64,000 nt of DNA, taken from positions 124,001-188,000 of the forward strand of contig NZ_JADYUD010000002.1 in assembly GCF_021531595.1 (NCBI RefSeq), read 5' to 3'. This document shows positions 1 through 8,469 of this stretch, one piece after another (positions within the stretch are counted from its first letter, which is position 1; every line of letters begins with the position of its first letter). The notes below the pieces were generated by a model. It made no database searches. It was not told the origin of the DNA and worked only from the letters and a program-made list of their open reading frames with translations. A program made the position numbers and the translations under genes. Source of the DNA: Fusobacterium perfoetens. Lineage in GTDB: Bacteria > Fusobacteriota > Fusobacteriia > Fusobacteriales > Fusobacteriaceae.

Positions 1-954
1 TCTTAAAGCTTCCAGAACATCTTTTTTAAATTCAACTATCTCATCAAGGAAAAGCACTCCTTTGTCTGCAAGTGAAATTTCTCCAAGAGAGGGATTTTTT
101 CCTCCTCCTATTATTGAAACACTGCTGCTTGTATGATGAGGGCTTCTGAAAGGTCTTTTATTAATTATAGGATTTTTTTCATCAAGTTCTCCTGAAATAC
201 TGTAAAGTTTTGTAACTTCTATTTTTTCTTCTTCACTCATTGGAGGAAGGATTGTCATTATTCTTTTTGCAAGCATTGTTTTTCCAGAACCTGGAGTTCC
301 GACCATAAGGAGATTATGTCCTCCTGCTGCACAAATTTCTAAAGCTCTTTTAGCTTTTTCCTGCCCTTTTACATCATAAAAATCAATTTCTACTTTATTG
401 CTTTCGTCTTCTTCAGGAAGTTTGTATTTTTCATACTCTCCTGTTTCAAGGAATTTTACAGTATCTTTAAGATTTTTTACAGGAATTATTTCAATTCTTT
501 TTATAAGACTTCCTTCTTTTAAATTTTCATATGGAATTACAATTCCTTTATACCCTTTTTCTTTTGCAAGAATTGCACCATTAACAATTCCTTGTGTTCT
601 TTTTATTTCTCCAGTAAGAGAAATTTCTCCCATAAAAAGATAATTTTCTAAAATATTTTTTTTAATATTTATAATTTTATTTCCTTCCATTATTCCAACT
701 GCAATAGGAAGATCAAAGTGAGTTCCCATTTTTTTTACATTGGCAGGAGTAAGGTTTACAGTTATTTTTTTAGGTTCTGATTTGTAACCACTGTTTCTTA
801 TTCCAGCTCTTATTCTTTCTTTGCTTTCATTTATGGCAGTATCTCCCAAACCTACTATATTGAAAGCAGGAAGTCCTTTTGAAATATCAACTTCAACATC
901 AACCAAGAATGGTTCAATACCAAAGTATCCAAGACTTTTAATTTTTGTTATCAT
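1..954 (-). CDS. comM: ComM/YifB family Mg-chelatase-like AAA+ ATPase, 5' part (3' end outside window)
   Basis: Cytoplasmic AAA+ protein of the YifB/ComM family; in naturally competent bacteria ComM is a branch-migration helicase that helps integrate incoming DNA. The 318 visible codons start at the ATG whose complement is 952-954 and run off the left edge. The N-terminal Lon-protease-like fold region covers about residues 1-170. The Mg-chelatase ATPase begins near residue 190 with Walker A GTPGSGKT at 219-226, the family signature [11 protein letters not shown] near 267, and Walker B LFLDEI near 300. No frameshift is visible. It diverges from the downstream aminopeptidase across about 170 bases. 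The family call is firm; a role in competence is inferred from the family only. Confidence 0.93.
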   Translation of the reverse strand, partial: MITKIKSLGYFGIEPFLVDVEVDISKGLPAFNIVGLGDTAINESKERIRAGIRNSGYKSEPKKITVNLTPANVKKMGTHFDLPIAVGIMEGNKIINIKKNILENYLFMGEISLTGEIKRTQGIVNGAILAKEKGYKGIVIPYENLKEGSLIKRIEIIPVKNLKDTVKFLETGEYEKYKLPEEDESNKVEIDFYDVKGQEKAKRALEICAAGGHNLLMVGTPGSGKTMLAKRIMTILPPMSEEEKIEVTKLYSISGELDEKNPIINKRPFRSPHHTSSSVSIIGGGKNPSLGEISLADKGVLFLDEIVEFKKDVLEALR

Positions 955-1125
955 ATCCCGTCACCCATAAATTATTTTTAAAAATATTAAATTAATAAAA
1001 AAAGATTTTATAATCCTCTATAAAGAGATTGTATATTTTTATTAAAAAACTGTAAAGTGTTAAATAATTCTTTTTTCTATGATAAAATGATTTTATGAAA
1101 TATTTTCTTATGAAAGGAGCAGTTT

Positions 1126-2901
1126 ATGAAAGCAGATGAAAAAATAGAAAAAATAAGAAAATTAATGGCAGAAAATAAAATAGACATTTATATTATTCCT
1201 TCATCAGATTATCATCAAAGTGAAGATGTAGGAGAATATTTCAGATGCAGAGAATTTGTTTCTGGATTTACTGGATCAGCAGGAACTCTTTTAATTACGA
1301 AGGAAAAATCATATCTTTGGACTGATGGCAGATATTTTATTCAGGCTGAAAAAGAGATTTCAGATACAGAAATAGAATTATGCAGAGCAGGTACAGAGGG
1401 AGTTCCAACAATTACAGAATTTTTAAAAAATAATTTAAAAAAAGATGAAGTTTTAGGATTTGATGGAAAAACAGTAGCATGCAGAGAAATGCTTAATTAT
1501 AAAAAAATATGTGATGAAAAAAATGCAAAGTTAAATACAGAATATGATTTTGTAGGAGAAATATGGGATAAAAGACCTTCTCTTTCAAAAGAAAAGATTT
1601 TTCTTTTAGATATAAAATATTCAGGGGAAAATACTCATAATAAACTTAAAAGAGTCAGAAAAGCAATGAAAGAAGAGGGGGCAGATATCCATATTATTTC
1701 ATCTCTTGATGATATTGCATGGCTTTTTAATATAAGAGGAAGGGATATTCCATGTAATCCTGTTGTTCTTTCTTATGCTGCAGTTACTGAAAAAGAAGCT
1801 TTTATATTTATAGACAGAGAAAAAATAACAGAAGCTGTTGAAGAATATTTTAAAGAAAATAATATTGAAATAAAAGAATATTCAGAATTTTATGATTTTC
1901 TTAAAAATATAGAAAGAGGAAAAAAAGTACTTCTTGATTATGAAAGAATAAATAGTTCTGTATATATGAGTATTCCTTTTTATTCAGAAAAAATAAACAG
2001 AACAAATCCTACTCAGGAATTAAAAGCAGTAAAAAATGAAACAGAAATAAAAAATATTATAAATGCTCATATAAAAGATGGAACTGCTTTTACAAAATTT
2101 ATGTATTGGCTGAAAAATAATATAGGAAAAGAAGAAATAACAGAAATAAGTGCATCTAACATGATTGAAAAATTTAGAAGAGAACAGGAAGGATTTATTG
2201 AACTTAGTTTTGATACAATTTCAGCTTATGGAAGTAATGCTGCTATGATGCATTATACAGCTGGAGAAAATTCAAATGCTGTTCTTAAACCTGAAGGACT
2301 TCTTCTTGTAGATTCTGGAGGACAATATTTTCAAGGAACAACAGATATAACAAGAACAATAGCACTTGGAAATATAAATGAAGAAATAAAGACACATTAT
2401 ACAGCAGTTTTAAGAAGTCTTATTGCTCTCTCAGATACAAAATTTCTTTATGGAACAAAGGGATATAATTTAGATGCTATTGCAAGAAGACCAATATGGG
2501 AAATAGGACTTGATTACAGATGTGCTACAGGACATGGGGTAGGATATCTTTTAAATGTTCATGAAGGGCCGAATATTTTTAGAATGTCAGCTCCTTTTGT
2601 TATGGAAGAAAATATGATTACAACAATAGAGCCAGGTATATATATAGAAGGCTCACATGGAATAAGAATAGAAAATGAAGTTTTGAGCAAAAATTGGATA
2701 AAAAATGAATATGGTCAGTTTATGGAGTTTATTCCAGTTACTTTTGCTCCTATTGATCTTGATGCAGTTGATGTATCAATGCTTTCAAAAAGAGAGAAAG
2801 AATGGCTTAATAATTATCATAAACTTGTTTTTGAAAAAATTTCACCATTTTTAAATCAGAAAGAAAAAGAATGGCTCAAAATTTATACAAGAGAGATATA
2901 A
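1126..2901 (+). CDS. pepP: Xaa-Pro aminopeptidase, M24B family
   Basis: Cytoplasmic dinuclear-metal peptidase releasing the N-terminal residue from X-Pro peptides, useful to a peptide-fermenting organism. At 591 aa it is the long, three-domain aminopeptidase P form: two creatinase-like N-terminal domains (about 1-290) and a C-terminal pita-bread M24 domain (about 310-540). The five metal ligands are visible: D396, D407, H470 in HGVGYLLNVHEGP, E502 in TIEPG and E518 in IENEV. An AAAGGAG ribosome site lies seven bases before the ATG. The gene stands alone, divergent from comM, and ends at a terminator shared with the converging WYL gene. Confidence 0.94.
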   Translation: MKADEKIEKIRKLMAENKIDIYIIPSSDYHQSEDVGEYFRCREFVSGFTGSAGTLLITKEKSYLWTDGRYFIQAEKEISDTEIELCRAGTEGVPTITEFLKNNLKKDEVLGFDGKTVACREMLNYKKICDEKNAKLNTEYDFVGEIWDKRPSLSKEKIFLLDIKYSGENTHNKLKRVRKAMKEEGADIHIISSLDDIAWLFNIRGRDIPCNPVVLSYAAVTEKEAFIFIDREKITEAVEEYFKENNIEIKEYSEFYDFLKNIERGKKVLLDYERINSSVYMSIPFYSEKINRTNPTQELKAVKNETEIKNIINAHIKDGTAFTKFMYWLKNNIGKEEITEISASNMIEKFRREQEGFIELSFDTISAYGSNAAMMHYTAGENSNAVLKPEGLLLVDSGGQYFQGTTDITRTIALGNINEEIKTHYTAVLRSLIALSDTKFLYGTKGYNLDAIARRPIWEIGLDYRCATGHGVGYLLNVHEGPNIFRMSAPFVMEENMITTIEPGIYIEGSHGIRIENEVLSKNWIKNEYGQFMEFIPVTFAPIDLDAVDVSMLSKREKEWLNNYHKLVFEKISPFLNQKEKEWLKIYTREI

Positions 2902-2916
2902 AAATATAAAAGATAT

Positions 2917-2960
2917 AAAAATCCCTGAAATAAATCAATAGCTGATTTTTCAGGGATTTT
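2917..2960. terminator. bidirectional terminator between pepP and WYL gene
   Basis: Perfect inverted repeat AAAATCCCTGAAA / TTTCAGGGATTTT around a 17-base loop, with A and T runs on both flanks, lying between convergent genes; it can end transcripts from both sides. Confidence 0.85.
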
Positions 2961-2961
2961 A

Positions 2962-3801
2962 TTAATAATTTGCAAGAGCCTCAAGAAAATCTTTTTTCAT
3001 TTCCTCTCTCAGTTCTTTTGGTTCAAGAATTACAGCTTCCTTTGAAAATTGCCTGAAATAAAGTTTTGCATTTTCATTTGAAGCTTCAAATATATATATA
3101 TCCTCATTTTTTTCTATAAGTTTAGGACGATAGTTTGTAAGCCCTTTTATCATCTTCATTCCCTCTTCTGTAAGACGGACTTTTATAAAATTTCCATTTC
3201 CAAGAAAGGGATCAAAATTTTTTCTTACACTTTCAATATATTTTTTATCTTTACCCTTTATTTTTTCATCAAGGATAGAAATAACTTCTAAGTCTTTAAG
3301 TTTATAATTATAATAAGTTTTTTCAGTTTCACAGTAACAGAAGAGAAAGTTTTCATCTCCCTGTTCATCTCTTTTTATAAAATAAGGTTCAACAGTTGTA
3401 AGTTTACTACCATATTTTAATTTTATTTTTTTCTTTTCTCTTGTTGCCTCAAGAATTTGTTTCACAGTATCCTGAAAGACAAAAAGTTCTCTTATATACT
3501 TAAATTTTGAGCAGTATTTTTCAAAAAGATCTCTGAAAAATTCAGCCTCCACATCAACACCATTGTCACGAAGAACATCATAATATATTTCTTTGTTTGA
3601 AACATTAAGATCAAACTGAATTATTTTTTTTAAAGGACGCCCCTGACTTTCAAGTTCTTTTTCAACATCAATTTCTTTTCTATATTTTAATTTTTCAAGA
3701 ATATAATTACATAATTTGTTATTATTTATCCCGAATTCTTCAATATCGTTTTTCATCATACGCCAAATATCTTCAGGGACTGTTACTCTTATCTTTTTCA
3801 C
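2962..3801 (-). CDS. WYL-domain transcriptional regulator
   Basis: A 279-aa protein with a short N-terminal segment (about 1-45, starting KKIRVTVPEDIW) that could form a ribbon-helix-helix-like DNA-binding unit, followed by a WYL ligand-sensing domain (about 115-195) and a WYL C-terminal extension. WYL proteins sense nucleotides or other small ligands and often control stress or defence genes; the target here is unknown. The start is GTG at 3801, seven bases after GGGAGG. It lies 54 bases downstream of the ABC importer genes on the same strand but has its own extended -10 promoter, so it need not be co-transcribed. The WYL call is good; the DNA-binding fold is less certain. Confidence 0.75.
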   Translation of the reverse strand: MKKIRVTVPEDIWRMMKNDIEEFGINNNKLCNYILEKLKYRKEIDVEKELESQGRPLKKIIQFDLNVSNKEIYYDVLRDNGVDVEAEFFRDLFEKYCSKFKYIRELFVFQDTVKQILEATREKKKIKLKYGSKLTTVEPYFIKRDEQGDENFLFCYCETEKTYYNYKLKDLEVISILDEKIKGKDKKYIESVRKNFDPFLGNGNFIKVRLTEEGMKMIKGLTNYRPKLIEKNEDIYIFEASNENAKLYFRQFSKEAVILEPKELREEMKKDFLEALANY

Positions 3802-3829
3802 TTTGATTCCTCCCGAAAGTCTTTTGGCT

Positions 3830-3838
3830 ATTATATCA
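3830..3838 (-). promoter_or_regulatory. extended -10 promoter of the WYL regulator gene
   Basis: On the minus strand the sequence reads TG-A-TATAAT about 29 bases before the GTG start. No clear -35 box is seen. The same extended -10 form recurs before several other genes in the window. Confidence 0.55.
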
Positions 3839-3855
3839 CAAAACAGTAAAAAAAT

Positions 3856-4647
3856 CTAAGCTGCAAAAATATCTTTATCGTTTATATTTCCTTTTACTGT
3901 TTGGAATTTTTCTAAAAGTTTTTCAGGAGTAAGGTGTTTTTTTTCTTCACCAGCAACATTTAAAACTATATGTCCATTATGAAGCATTATTATTCTATCT
4001 CCATAAGTAATAGCATCTTGAAGATTATGAGTAATCATAAGAGTTGTAATATTATTTTTTCTTACTATTTCATCTGTTTTATCCATTATTATTTTAGATG
4101 TTTTTGGATCAAGTGCTGCTGTGTGTTCATCTAAAAGAAGAAGTTTAGGTTTATTTAAAGTTACCATAAGAAGAGCAAGACACTGTCTTTGTCCTCCTGA
4201 TAAAAGACCTACTTCTGTATCCAGTTGTTCTTCAATTCCAAGTCCAAGTTCTTTTAAAAGGCTTCTGTAGTATTCTTTTCTTTTTTTATTAAGCCCAAGT
4301 GTGAAGTTGAAACTTTTTCCTTTATTGTCAGCCATAGAAAGATTTTCAAAAACTGTCATTGAAGGAGCTGTTCCAAGAGATGGATTTTGATATACTTTTG
4401 AAATGAAAGTATTTTTTTTATAAGGTTCAATATTTGTAATATCTTTGTTTTCAAGAGAAATTGTTCCACAGTCAGGCTCTATGCTTCCCATAACAAGATT
4501 TAGAAGTGTAGATTTTCCTGCTCCGTTGCTTCCTATAACTGTAACGAATTCTCCTTTATTAACTTGTAAATTTAAATTTTTAAAAACTTCTTTTTTACTC
4601 CCAAGTTCTGATAAAAAAGTTTTTCCTATACAATTTAAGCTAAGCAT
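3856..4647 (-). CDS. ABC transporter ATP-binding protein (COG1101-type)
   Basis: Cytoplasmic ATPase of an importer encoded with the permease and lipoprotein upstream. The 263 residues show Walker A (GSNGAGKST near 38-46), Q-loop, an LSGGQRQ signature near 149 and Walker B LLLLDEH near 170. The unusual DEHTAALDP (His after the catalytic Glu) is typical of the branch that pairs with COG4120 permeases and COG2984 binding proteins. Its ATG overlaps the permease stop by eight bases, so translation is coupled. Relatives transport tryptophan in streptococci (TrpXYZ); the substrate here cannot be read from sequence. Confidence 0.9.
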   Translation of the reverse strand: MLSLNCIGKTFLSELGSKKEVFKNLNLQVNKGEFVTVIGSNGAGKSTLLNLVMGSIEPDCGTISLENKDITNIEPYKKNTFISKVYQNPSLGTAPSMTVFENLSMADNKGKSFNFTLGLNKKRKEYYRSLLKELGLGIEEQLDTEVGLLSGGQRQCLALLMVTLNKPKLLLLDEHTAALDPKTSKIIMDKTDEIVRKNNITTLMITHNLQDAITYGDRIIMLHNGHIVLNVAGEEKKHLTPEKLLEKFQTVKGNINDKDIFAA

Positions 4648-5494
4648 TTTTCTTCACTCCTTTTCTTAATTTAATGAAATTTGTATTTTTAACTGCAAGT
4701 ATTCCAACTACAATTATAGATGTTATAAGTTTTAAATCACTGGCATTGAATCCTATTTTAAGTGCTGCTGTGATAACTGCTCTATATAAAATAGTTCCTA
4801 TTATAACTGTTGTTGTCATTGCAAGCATTCTTTTATTTCTTATTATTGATTCACCTATTATTATTGAAGCAAGCCCTGTAACAATTATTCCTGTTCCCAT
4901 TCCCACATCAGCAAATCCTTGATACTGAGCATAAAGTCCTCCAGCAAGAGTGACTATTGCATTTGAAATCATAAGTCCATATATTTTTAATCTGTCTTTA
5001 TTTACTCCAAGAGAAACAACAAGAGTTTCATTATCTCCAAGAGCTTTTAAAACAAATCCAAATTTTGTTTTAAGTAAAAAATCAAGTACGATTTTACAGA
5101 TTATTACTGCAATCCCAATTATAATTATAGGTTTTATTCCTGAACTGAAAAGATGATCTGTTTTGAATAAAGATATATTTGATCTTCCCATAATTTTTAT
5201 ATTTATACTGTAAAGACCAGTCATAACTATTATTCCAGCAAGAATATTTGCAATTTTAAATTTAACATGAATAAATCCTGTTATAAATCCAGCAAGTGCT
5301 CCACCAAGACATGCTATTGCAAGAGCAAGTACAGGATTTATTCCTTTTATAAGACAGCTTGCAACTATAGCTGCTCCCATAGGGAAACTTCCATCAACTG
5401 TCATATCTGGAAAATCAAGTATTCTAAATGAAATGTACACCCCCATAACCATTATGGCAAATATCAGGCTTTGTTCTATAGTTCCTAGTAACAT
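4640..5494 (-). CDS. ABC transporter permease (COG4120-type)
   Basis: Inner-membrane permease of 284 aa with about eight hydrophobic segments and no signal peptide, a distant relative of branched-chain amino-acid permeases. It sits between the binding-protein gene (26 bases upstream) and the ATPase gene (8-base overlap), the normal order of this importer family. RBS GAGGGGGA precedes the ATG. It should form the membrane channel for the substrate bound by the upstream lipoprotein; that substrate is unknown, an aromatic amino acid or related compound being the family precedent. Confidence 0.88.
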   Translation of the reverse strand: MLLGTIEQSLIFAIMVMGVYISFRILDFPDMTVDGSFPMGAAIVASCLIKGINPVLALAIACLGGALAGFITGFIHVKFKIANILAGIIVMTGLYSINIKIMGRSNISLFKTDHLFSSGIKPIIIIGIAVIICKIVLDFLLKTKFGFVLKALGDNETLVVSLGVNKDRLKIYGLMISNAIVTLAGGLYAQYQGFADVGMGTGIIVTGLASIIIGESIIRNKRMLAMTTTVIIGTILYRAVITAALKIGFNASDLKLITSIIVVGILAVKNTNFIKLRKGVKKNA

Positions 5495-5520
5495 CTGTAA
5501 ATCCCCCTCTTCTGTAAATC

Positions 5521-6462
5521 TTAAATAAGTTCAGCTCTTTCTTTTAAATTTTCTGGTATTTCTATATTTAATCTTTCAGCTGCTGCCTTATTTATCATTA
5601 ATTTTGTATTTTTTAGTGTCTGAACAGGAATATCTTTTGGTTTTTCACCATTTAAAATTCTTACAGCAATTTCTCCTGTTTGGTATCCTAATTGTTTATA
5701 ATCTAAAGTTTCAGTAGCAAGAGCTCCTTGTTTTATTTGATCATCAATACATCCTATAACAGGTATCCCTGCTTCATTTGCTTTTTCTAAAACTATAGGT
5801 GTTGAAGCAACTATTAAATTATCAGTAGGAGTATAAAGAACATCAATTTCTTTTAAAATAACATCAAGAGCATTTCCTACTTCATTAATATTTGTTATTC
5901 CTTTTTCAATAACTGTATAACCATATTTTTTACTTTCTTCTTTTAATTTTTCAACAAGAACAAGGGAATTTTCTTCACTTGTATTGTATACAACTCCGAT
6001 TGTTTTTGTTTCAGGAAGAAGTGTATTTATAAGTTCAACCTGTTTATCAACAGGAGCCATATCACTTGTTCCAGTAATATTTTCTCCAGTAAGTCCTACT
6101 GAAACAGGATCTGTAACAGCAGTGATAAGAATTGGAATATCTTTAGAAGCATTATACATTGCTTGTGCTGAAGGTGTTGAAACAGCAAGAACAATATCTT
6201 TTTTACTTTGAGCATAAGAAGAAGCTATTGTTTGTGCAGTTCCGAAATCTCCTTGTGCATTTTGATATTCTATATTAATTTTATCTTCTCCATATCCTTT
6301 ATCTTTAAGAGCTTCTTTAAATCCTTCAACTGTTGCATCAAGAGCAGCATGTTCTATAATTTGAGTTATTCCTACATTTACTTTCTCTTCTTTTGTTCCT
6401 CCACAGCCAGTAAGCATTAAAGCTCCCACTAGTAAAATTCCTAATTTTTTTATGTTTATCAT
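5521..6462 (-). CDS. ABC transporter substrate-binding lipoprotein (COG2984, TrpX-like)
   Basis: A 313-aa periplasmic-binding protein of the ABC_sub_bind family with a type-I-like fold. It begins with a lysine-containing n-region and a hydrophobic stretch ending in the lipobox LTGC (Cys about residue 20), so it should be a lipoprotein. Family patterns include VNVGITQI near 28-35 and TEDL-type segments through the second lobe. First gene of a three-gene importer operon (binding protein, permease, ATPase). RBS GGGGAGA lies about eight bases before the ATG. Substrate unknown: tryptophan for streptococcal TrpX is the nearest precedent I know, but no T-box or trp leader was found upstream. Confidence 0.88.
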   Translation of the reverse strand: MINIKKLGILLVGALMLTGCGGTKEEKVNVGITQIIEHAALDATVEGFKEALKDKGYGEDKINIEYQNAQGDFGTAQTIASSYAQSKKDIVLAVSTPSAQAMYNASKDIPILITAVTDPVSVGLTGENITGTSDMAPVDKQVELINTLLPETKTIGVVYNTSEENSLVLVEKLKEESKKYGYTVIEKGITNINEVGNALDVILKEIDVLYTPTDNLIVASTPIVLEKANEAGIPVIGCIDDQIKQGALATETLDYKQLGYQTGEIAVRILNGEKPKDIPVQTLKNTKLMINKAAAERLNIEIPENLKERAELI

Positions 6463-6587
6463 AATCTATCATCTCCCCTTTTGTTGAAACTTTATTTTGT
6501 ATGTGTTAATGATATCACTTTCCCAAAGAGTTTTGTAGATAACAATAAAAACATTCTTTTGTTCCTATTCAGACATATGTAATTTAA

Positions 6588-6616
6588 AAAAAGCCTTGTA
6601 TTACAAGGCTTTTTGT
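6588..6616. terminator. orphan terminator or attenuator upstream of the ABC importer
   Basis: Stem GCCTTG/CAAGGC extended by A/T pairs on both sides (AAAAAGCCTTGTA ... TACAAGGCTTTTT), with T runs in either direction. It lies about 125 bases upstream of the binding-protein start and 150 bases beyond the terminator that already serves the small-peptide gene, so it has no obvious gene to terminate. Confidence 0.7.
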
Positions 6617-6763
6617 TTTTAGAATTTGTTCGGTGCAATATTCTTTTTTGTTCTTTTTTTATTTTAATCATGAAAAATTGCTTAAAAAATAACTTTAAAT
6701 TTACAGAACAGCTATCATTTTTAATGATTTTTCTTTTTATATTTTATAAAAATTTTGTAAATA

Positions 6764-6791
6764 AAAAAGGAACTGTCTAAGCAGTTCCTTT
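6764..6791 (-). terminator. terminator of the small secreted peptide gene
   Basis: Perfect 10-bp stem AAAGGAACTG / CAGTTCCTTT with a six-base loop, followed on the minus strand by a T run, 14 bases after the stop codon. Confidence 0.85.
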
Positions 6792-6804
6792 ATGTTTTAG
6801 TAGA

Positions 6805-7008
6805 TTATTTTTGGCTTAATTCAGCAGAAGGCATAAATTCTACTTTTTCAAGAATAGTTGCTTCTCTTGCAACTTCTGATAAGCTTTCTTTTGAATATCC
6901 ACTGATATTTAATCCATAATTTTCAGCTTTCACTGTTTCTGTTCTGTTTTTTCCTTGTAAACTCAATGCTAGTACTAAAAGACCGATAACTACTGCTACT
7001 TTGTTCAT
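6805..7008 (-). CDS. small secreted or periplasmic peptide, unknown function
   Basis: Encodes 67 aa not recognised as any named family. Residues 1-20 look like a short signal peptide (one Lys, then a V/I/L-rich core). The remaining segment is polar and contains no cysteine. Expression looks real: AAAGGAG lies 10 bases before the ATG, a strong promoter (TTGACT-N16-TATAAT) lies about 75 bases upstream, and its own terminator follows 14 bases after the stop. It is monocistronic. No function is proposed. Confidence 0.65.
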   Translation of the reverse strand: MNKVAVVIGLLVLALSLQGKNRTETVKAENYGLNISGYSKESLSEVAREATILEKVEFMPSAELSQK

Positions 7009-7083
7009 AAATAAACATCTCCTTTATATATCAAAAATTTTTATAAATAATAGAATAAAGACTAATCTTTTAGCCCAAGAACA

Positions 7084-7111
7084 ATTATAGCACTTTAAAT
7101 ATAAAAGTCAA
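7084..7111 (-). promoter_or_regulatory. promoter of the small secreted peptide gene
   Basis: On the minus strand TTGACT (7111-7106), 16-base spacer, then TATAAT (7089-7084) preceded by TG-C, an extended -10. The leader would be about 70 bases. Confidence 0.7.
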
Positions 7112-7191
7112 CAAAACGGGAGTTTAAGATGGAAATAAGAGGTTTTTTGTTCAAATTACAAATGTTGTATATATTTTTCAATCAAAAAAAT

Positions 7192-7225
7192 AAAAAAAGA
7201 TGACTTAATTTTTAGTAAGTCATCT
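7192..7225 (-). terminator. terminator of the 7242-8207 gene
   Basis: Stem AGATGACTTA / TAAGTCATCT with an eight-base loop, followed on the minus strand by seven T residues; 17 bases past the stop codon. Confidence 0.85.
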
Positions 7226-7241
7226 CTATTTTGTATAAAAT

Positions 7242-8207
7242 TTAATTACTGCTTTCAATCCATTGATTATTTTTATAAATTTTAACTTTTGGAATATAAC
7301 CAGTTGAATCAGTTTCAACCTTATGAGTTTGTATAGTATTTTCTTGCTCTATAAAGTTAAGATAATCTTCATTATTTACAATAATTTCTATTTGATCAGT
7401 ATCTTTTTCAATATCTCTGAATCTTTTTAAAAGATATTCTTTATCTTCATATGAAAGTTTTTCATTTGAATTTATTTTATCTAAAATTTTAAGTGTAGGT
7501 TCTGCGTTTAAAGCAGCATAGAAAAGACTTCTTTGAATACGGTGCAAAATATTATTTTTTGCAGTTGTTTCAGTAAAATATGAATTATCTATAATATTTA
7601 ATTTAACTTCTCCTACAGTTTTAATATCATCTAAAAGGAAAAGAGAGATAGCTTCAGTGTTTGTTATATATTCTTCAATATCAATTTTATCTATATCTTC
7701 AGTAAGAATAATTATATTAATACTGACAGCTTTTATATAATCATATTTTGAAAAGCTTTTTTCATTTTTGGAAAATTTTTCAATTTCATCTGAAGAATTT
7801 TCAGGATAAACAAGAATCACAGTAGCTGGATCATCTATAATTTTTTCAATAGTTTTTTCAACTCTGTCTCTTGCTTCTATGAATTTAATATTTCTATTGT
7901 AAACATCAGTTTCAATATAATCTTTTTTTAAATTTTCTTTTATATCAGCTTTTTTTTGGTAATTTATTTCAAGTACAATAGGAATATCTCTGTTTTCATT
8001 AAGTTTTTCACTGTATACAGCTGCAACTATTTTCATATTTCTGTTTTCATCTTCAACATAATAAGGAGACTGAACACAAAAAAAGTTATCATCCTTATAT
8101 TTTCTTTCAAATTCTTTTATAATCATCTTTTCTATATTTTCATCAAAAGCTCCAAAGCAACCAAAACTTAATATAAATACAACAAAAATTGTCAGAAATT
8201 TCCTCAT
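7242..8207 (-). CDS. exported protein of unknown function
   Basis: A 321-aa protein I do not recognise. The start is set at the ATG complement 8205-8207: the CAGGAG ribosome site sits seven bases before it, whereas a GTG six bases upstream lies only one base from that site. Residues 1-20 form a signal peptide ending SFGC-FG; the Cys could be lipidated, but Phe at -2 makes a poor lipobox. The rest is a charged alpha/beta-looking protein rich in Lys, Glu, Asn and Ile with no obvious repeats. It is monocistronic, with its own terminator. Probably a periplasmic or anchored protein. Confidence 0.6.
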   Translation of the reverse strand: MRKFLTIFVVFILSFGCFGAFDENIEKMIIKEFERKYKDDNFFCVQSPYYVEDENRNMKIVAAVYSEKLNENRDIPIVLEINYQKKADIKENLKKDYIETDVYNRNIKFIEARDRVEKTIEKIIDDPATVILVYPENSSDEIEKFSKNEKSFSKYDYIKAVSINIIILTEDIDKIDIEEYITNTEAISLFLLDDIKTVGEVKLNIIDNSYFTETTAKNNILHRIQRSLFYAALNAEPTLKILDKINSNEKLSYEDKEYLLKRFRDIEKDTDQIEIIVNNEDYLNFIEQENTIQTHKVETDSTGYIPKVKIYKNNQWIESSN

Positions 8208-8385
8208 TGTCACACTCCTGTTTCTAATACTTTAAATAATATATCAATTATAAGAAGTTCTGTAAAGAAAATTTTAAAGTCAAATAAAAAATATTTTATA
8301 TGAAATATTCTTTTGTGAAGGTTACATAAAATGTTCAGTGAAAAGAGTTATTAATAAAAAACCTCTTTTTTATTAAATATGTTCG

Positions 8386-8394
8386 TGGTATAAT
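8386..8394 (+). promoter_or_regulatory. extended -10 promoter of the aminotransferase operon
   Basis: TG-G-TATAAT about 75 bases upstream of the aminotransferase ATG, without a recognisable -35 box. Confidence 0.55.
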
Positions 8395-8469
8395 TACAAA
8401 ATAGGCAAAAATTTTGTTATATAAAAAATATTAAAATATAAAAATTAAATCTAAAGGAGGAACAAGGTA

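Larger units (their letters stand above)
6463..6804. other. 342-base non-coding region with two terminator hairpins
   Basis: Lies between the binding-protein start (6462) and the small-peptide stop (6805), both on the minus strand. It holds two intrinsic terminators (6588-6616 and 6764-6791). The roughly 150 bases between them have no ORF with a ribosome site. They may be a leader or a small RNA, or simply spacer. Confidence 0.6.

Noticed and set aside
6492-6671. Minus-strand ORF of about 59 codons between the small peptide and the ABC binding protein
   Set aside because: No ribosome site, it runs through the terminator hairpin at 6588-6616, and its composition is that of non-coding A/T-rich DNA.
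6463-6760. T-box or trp leader before the TrpX-like importer
   Set aside because: No T-box core sequence or long specifier stem is present, and the region is split by a terminator belonging to the next gene.
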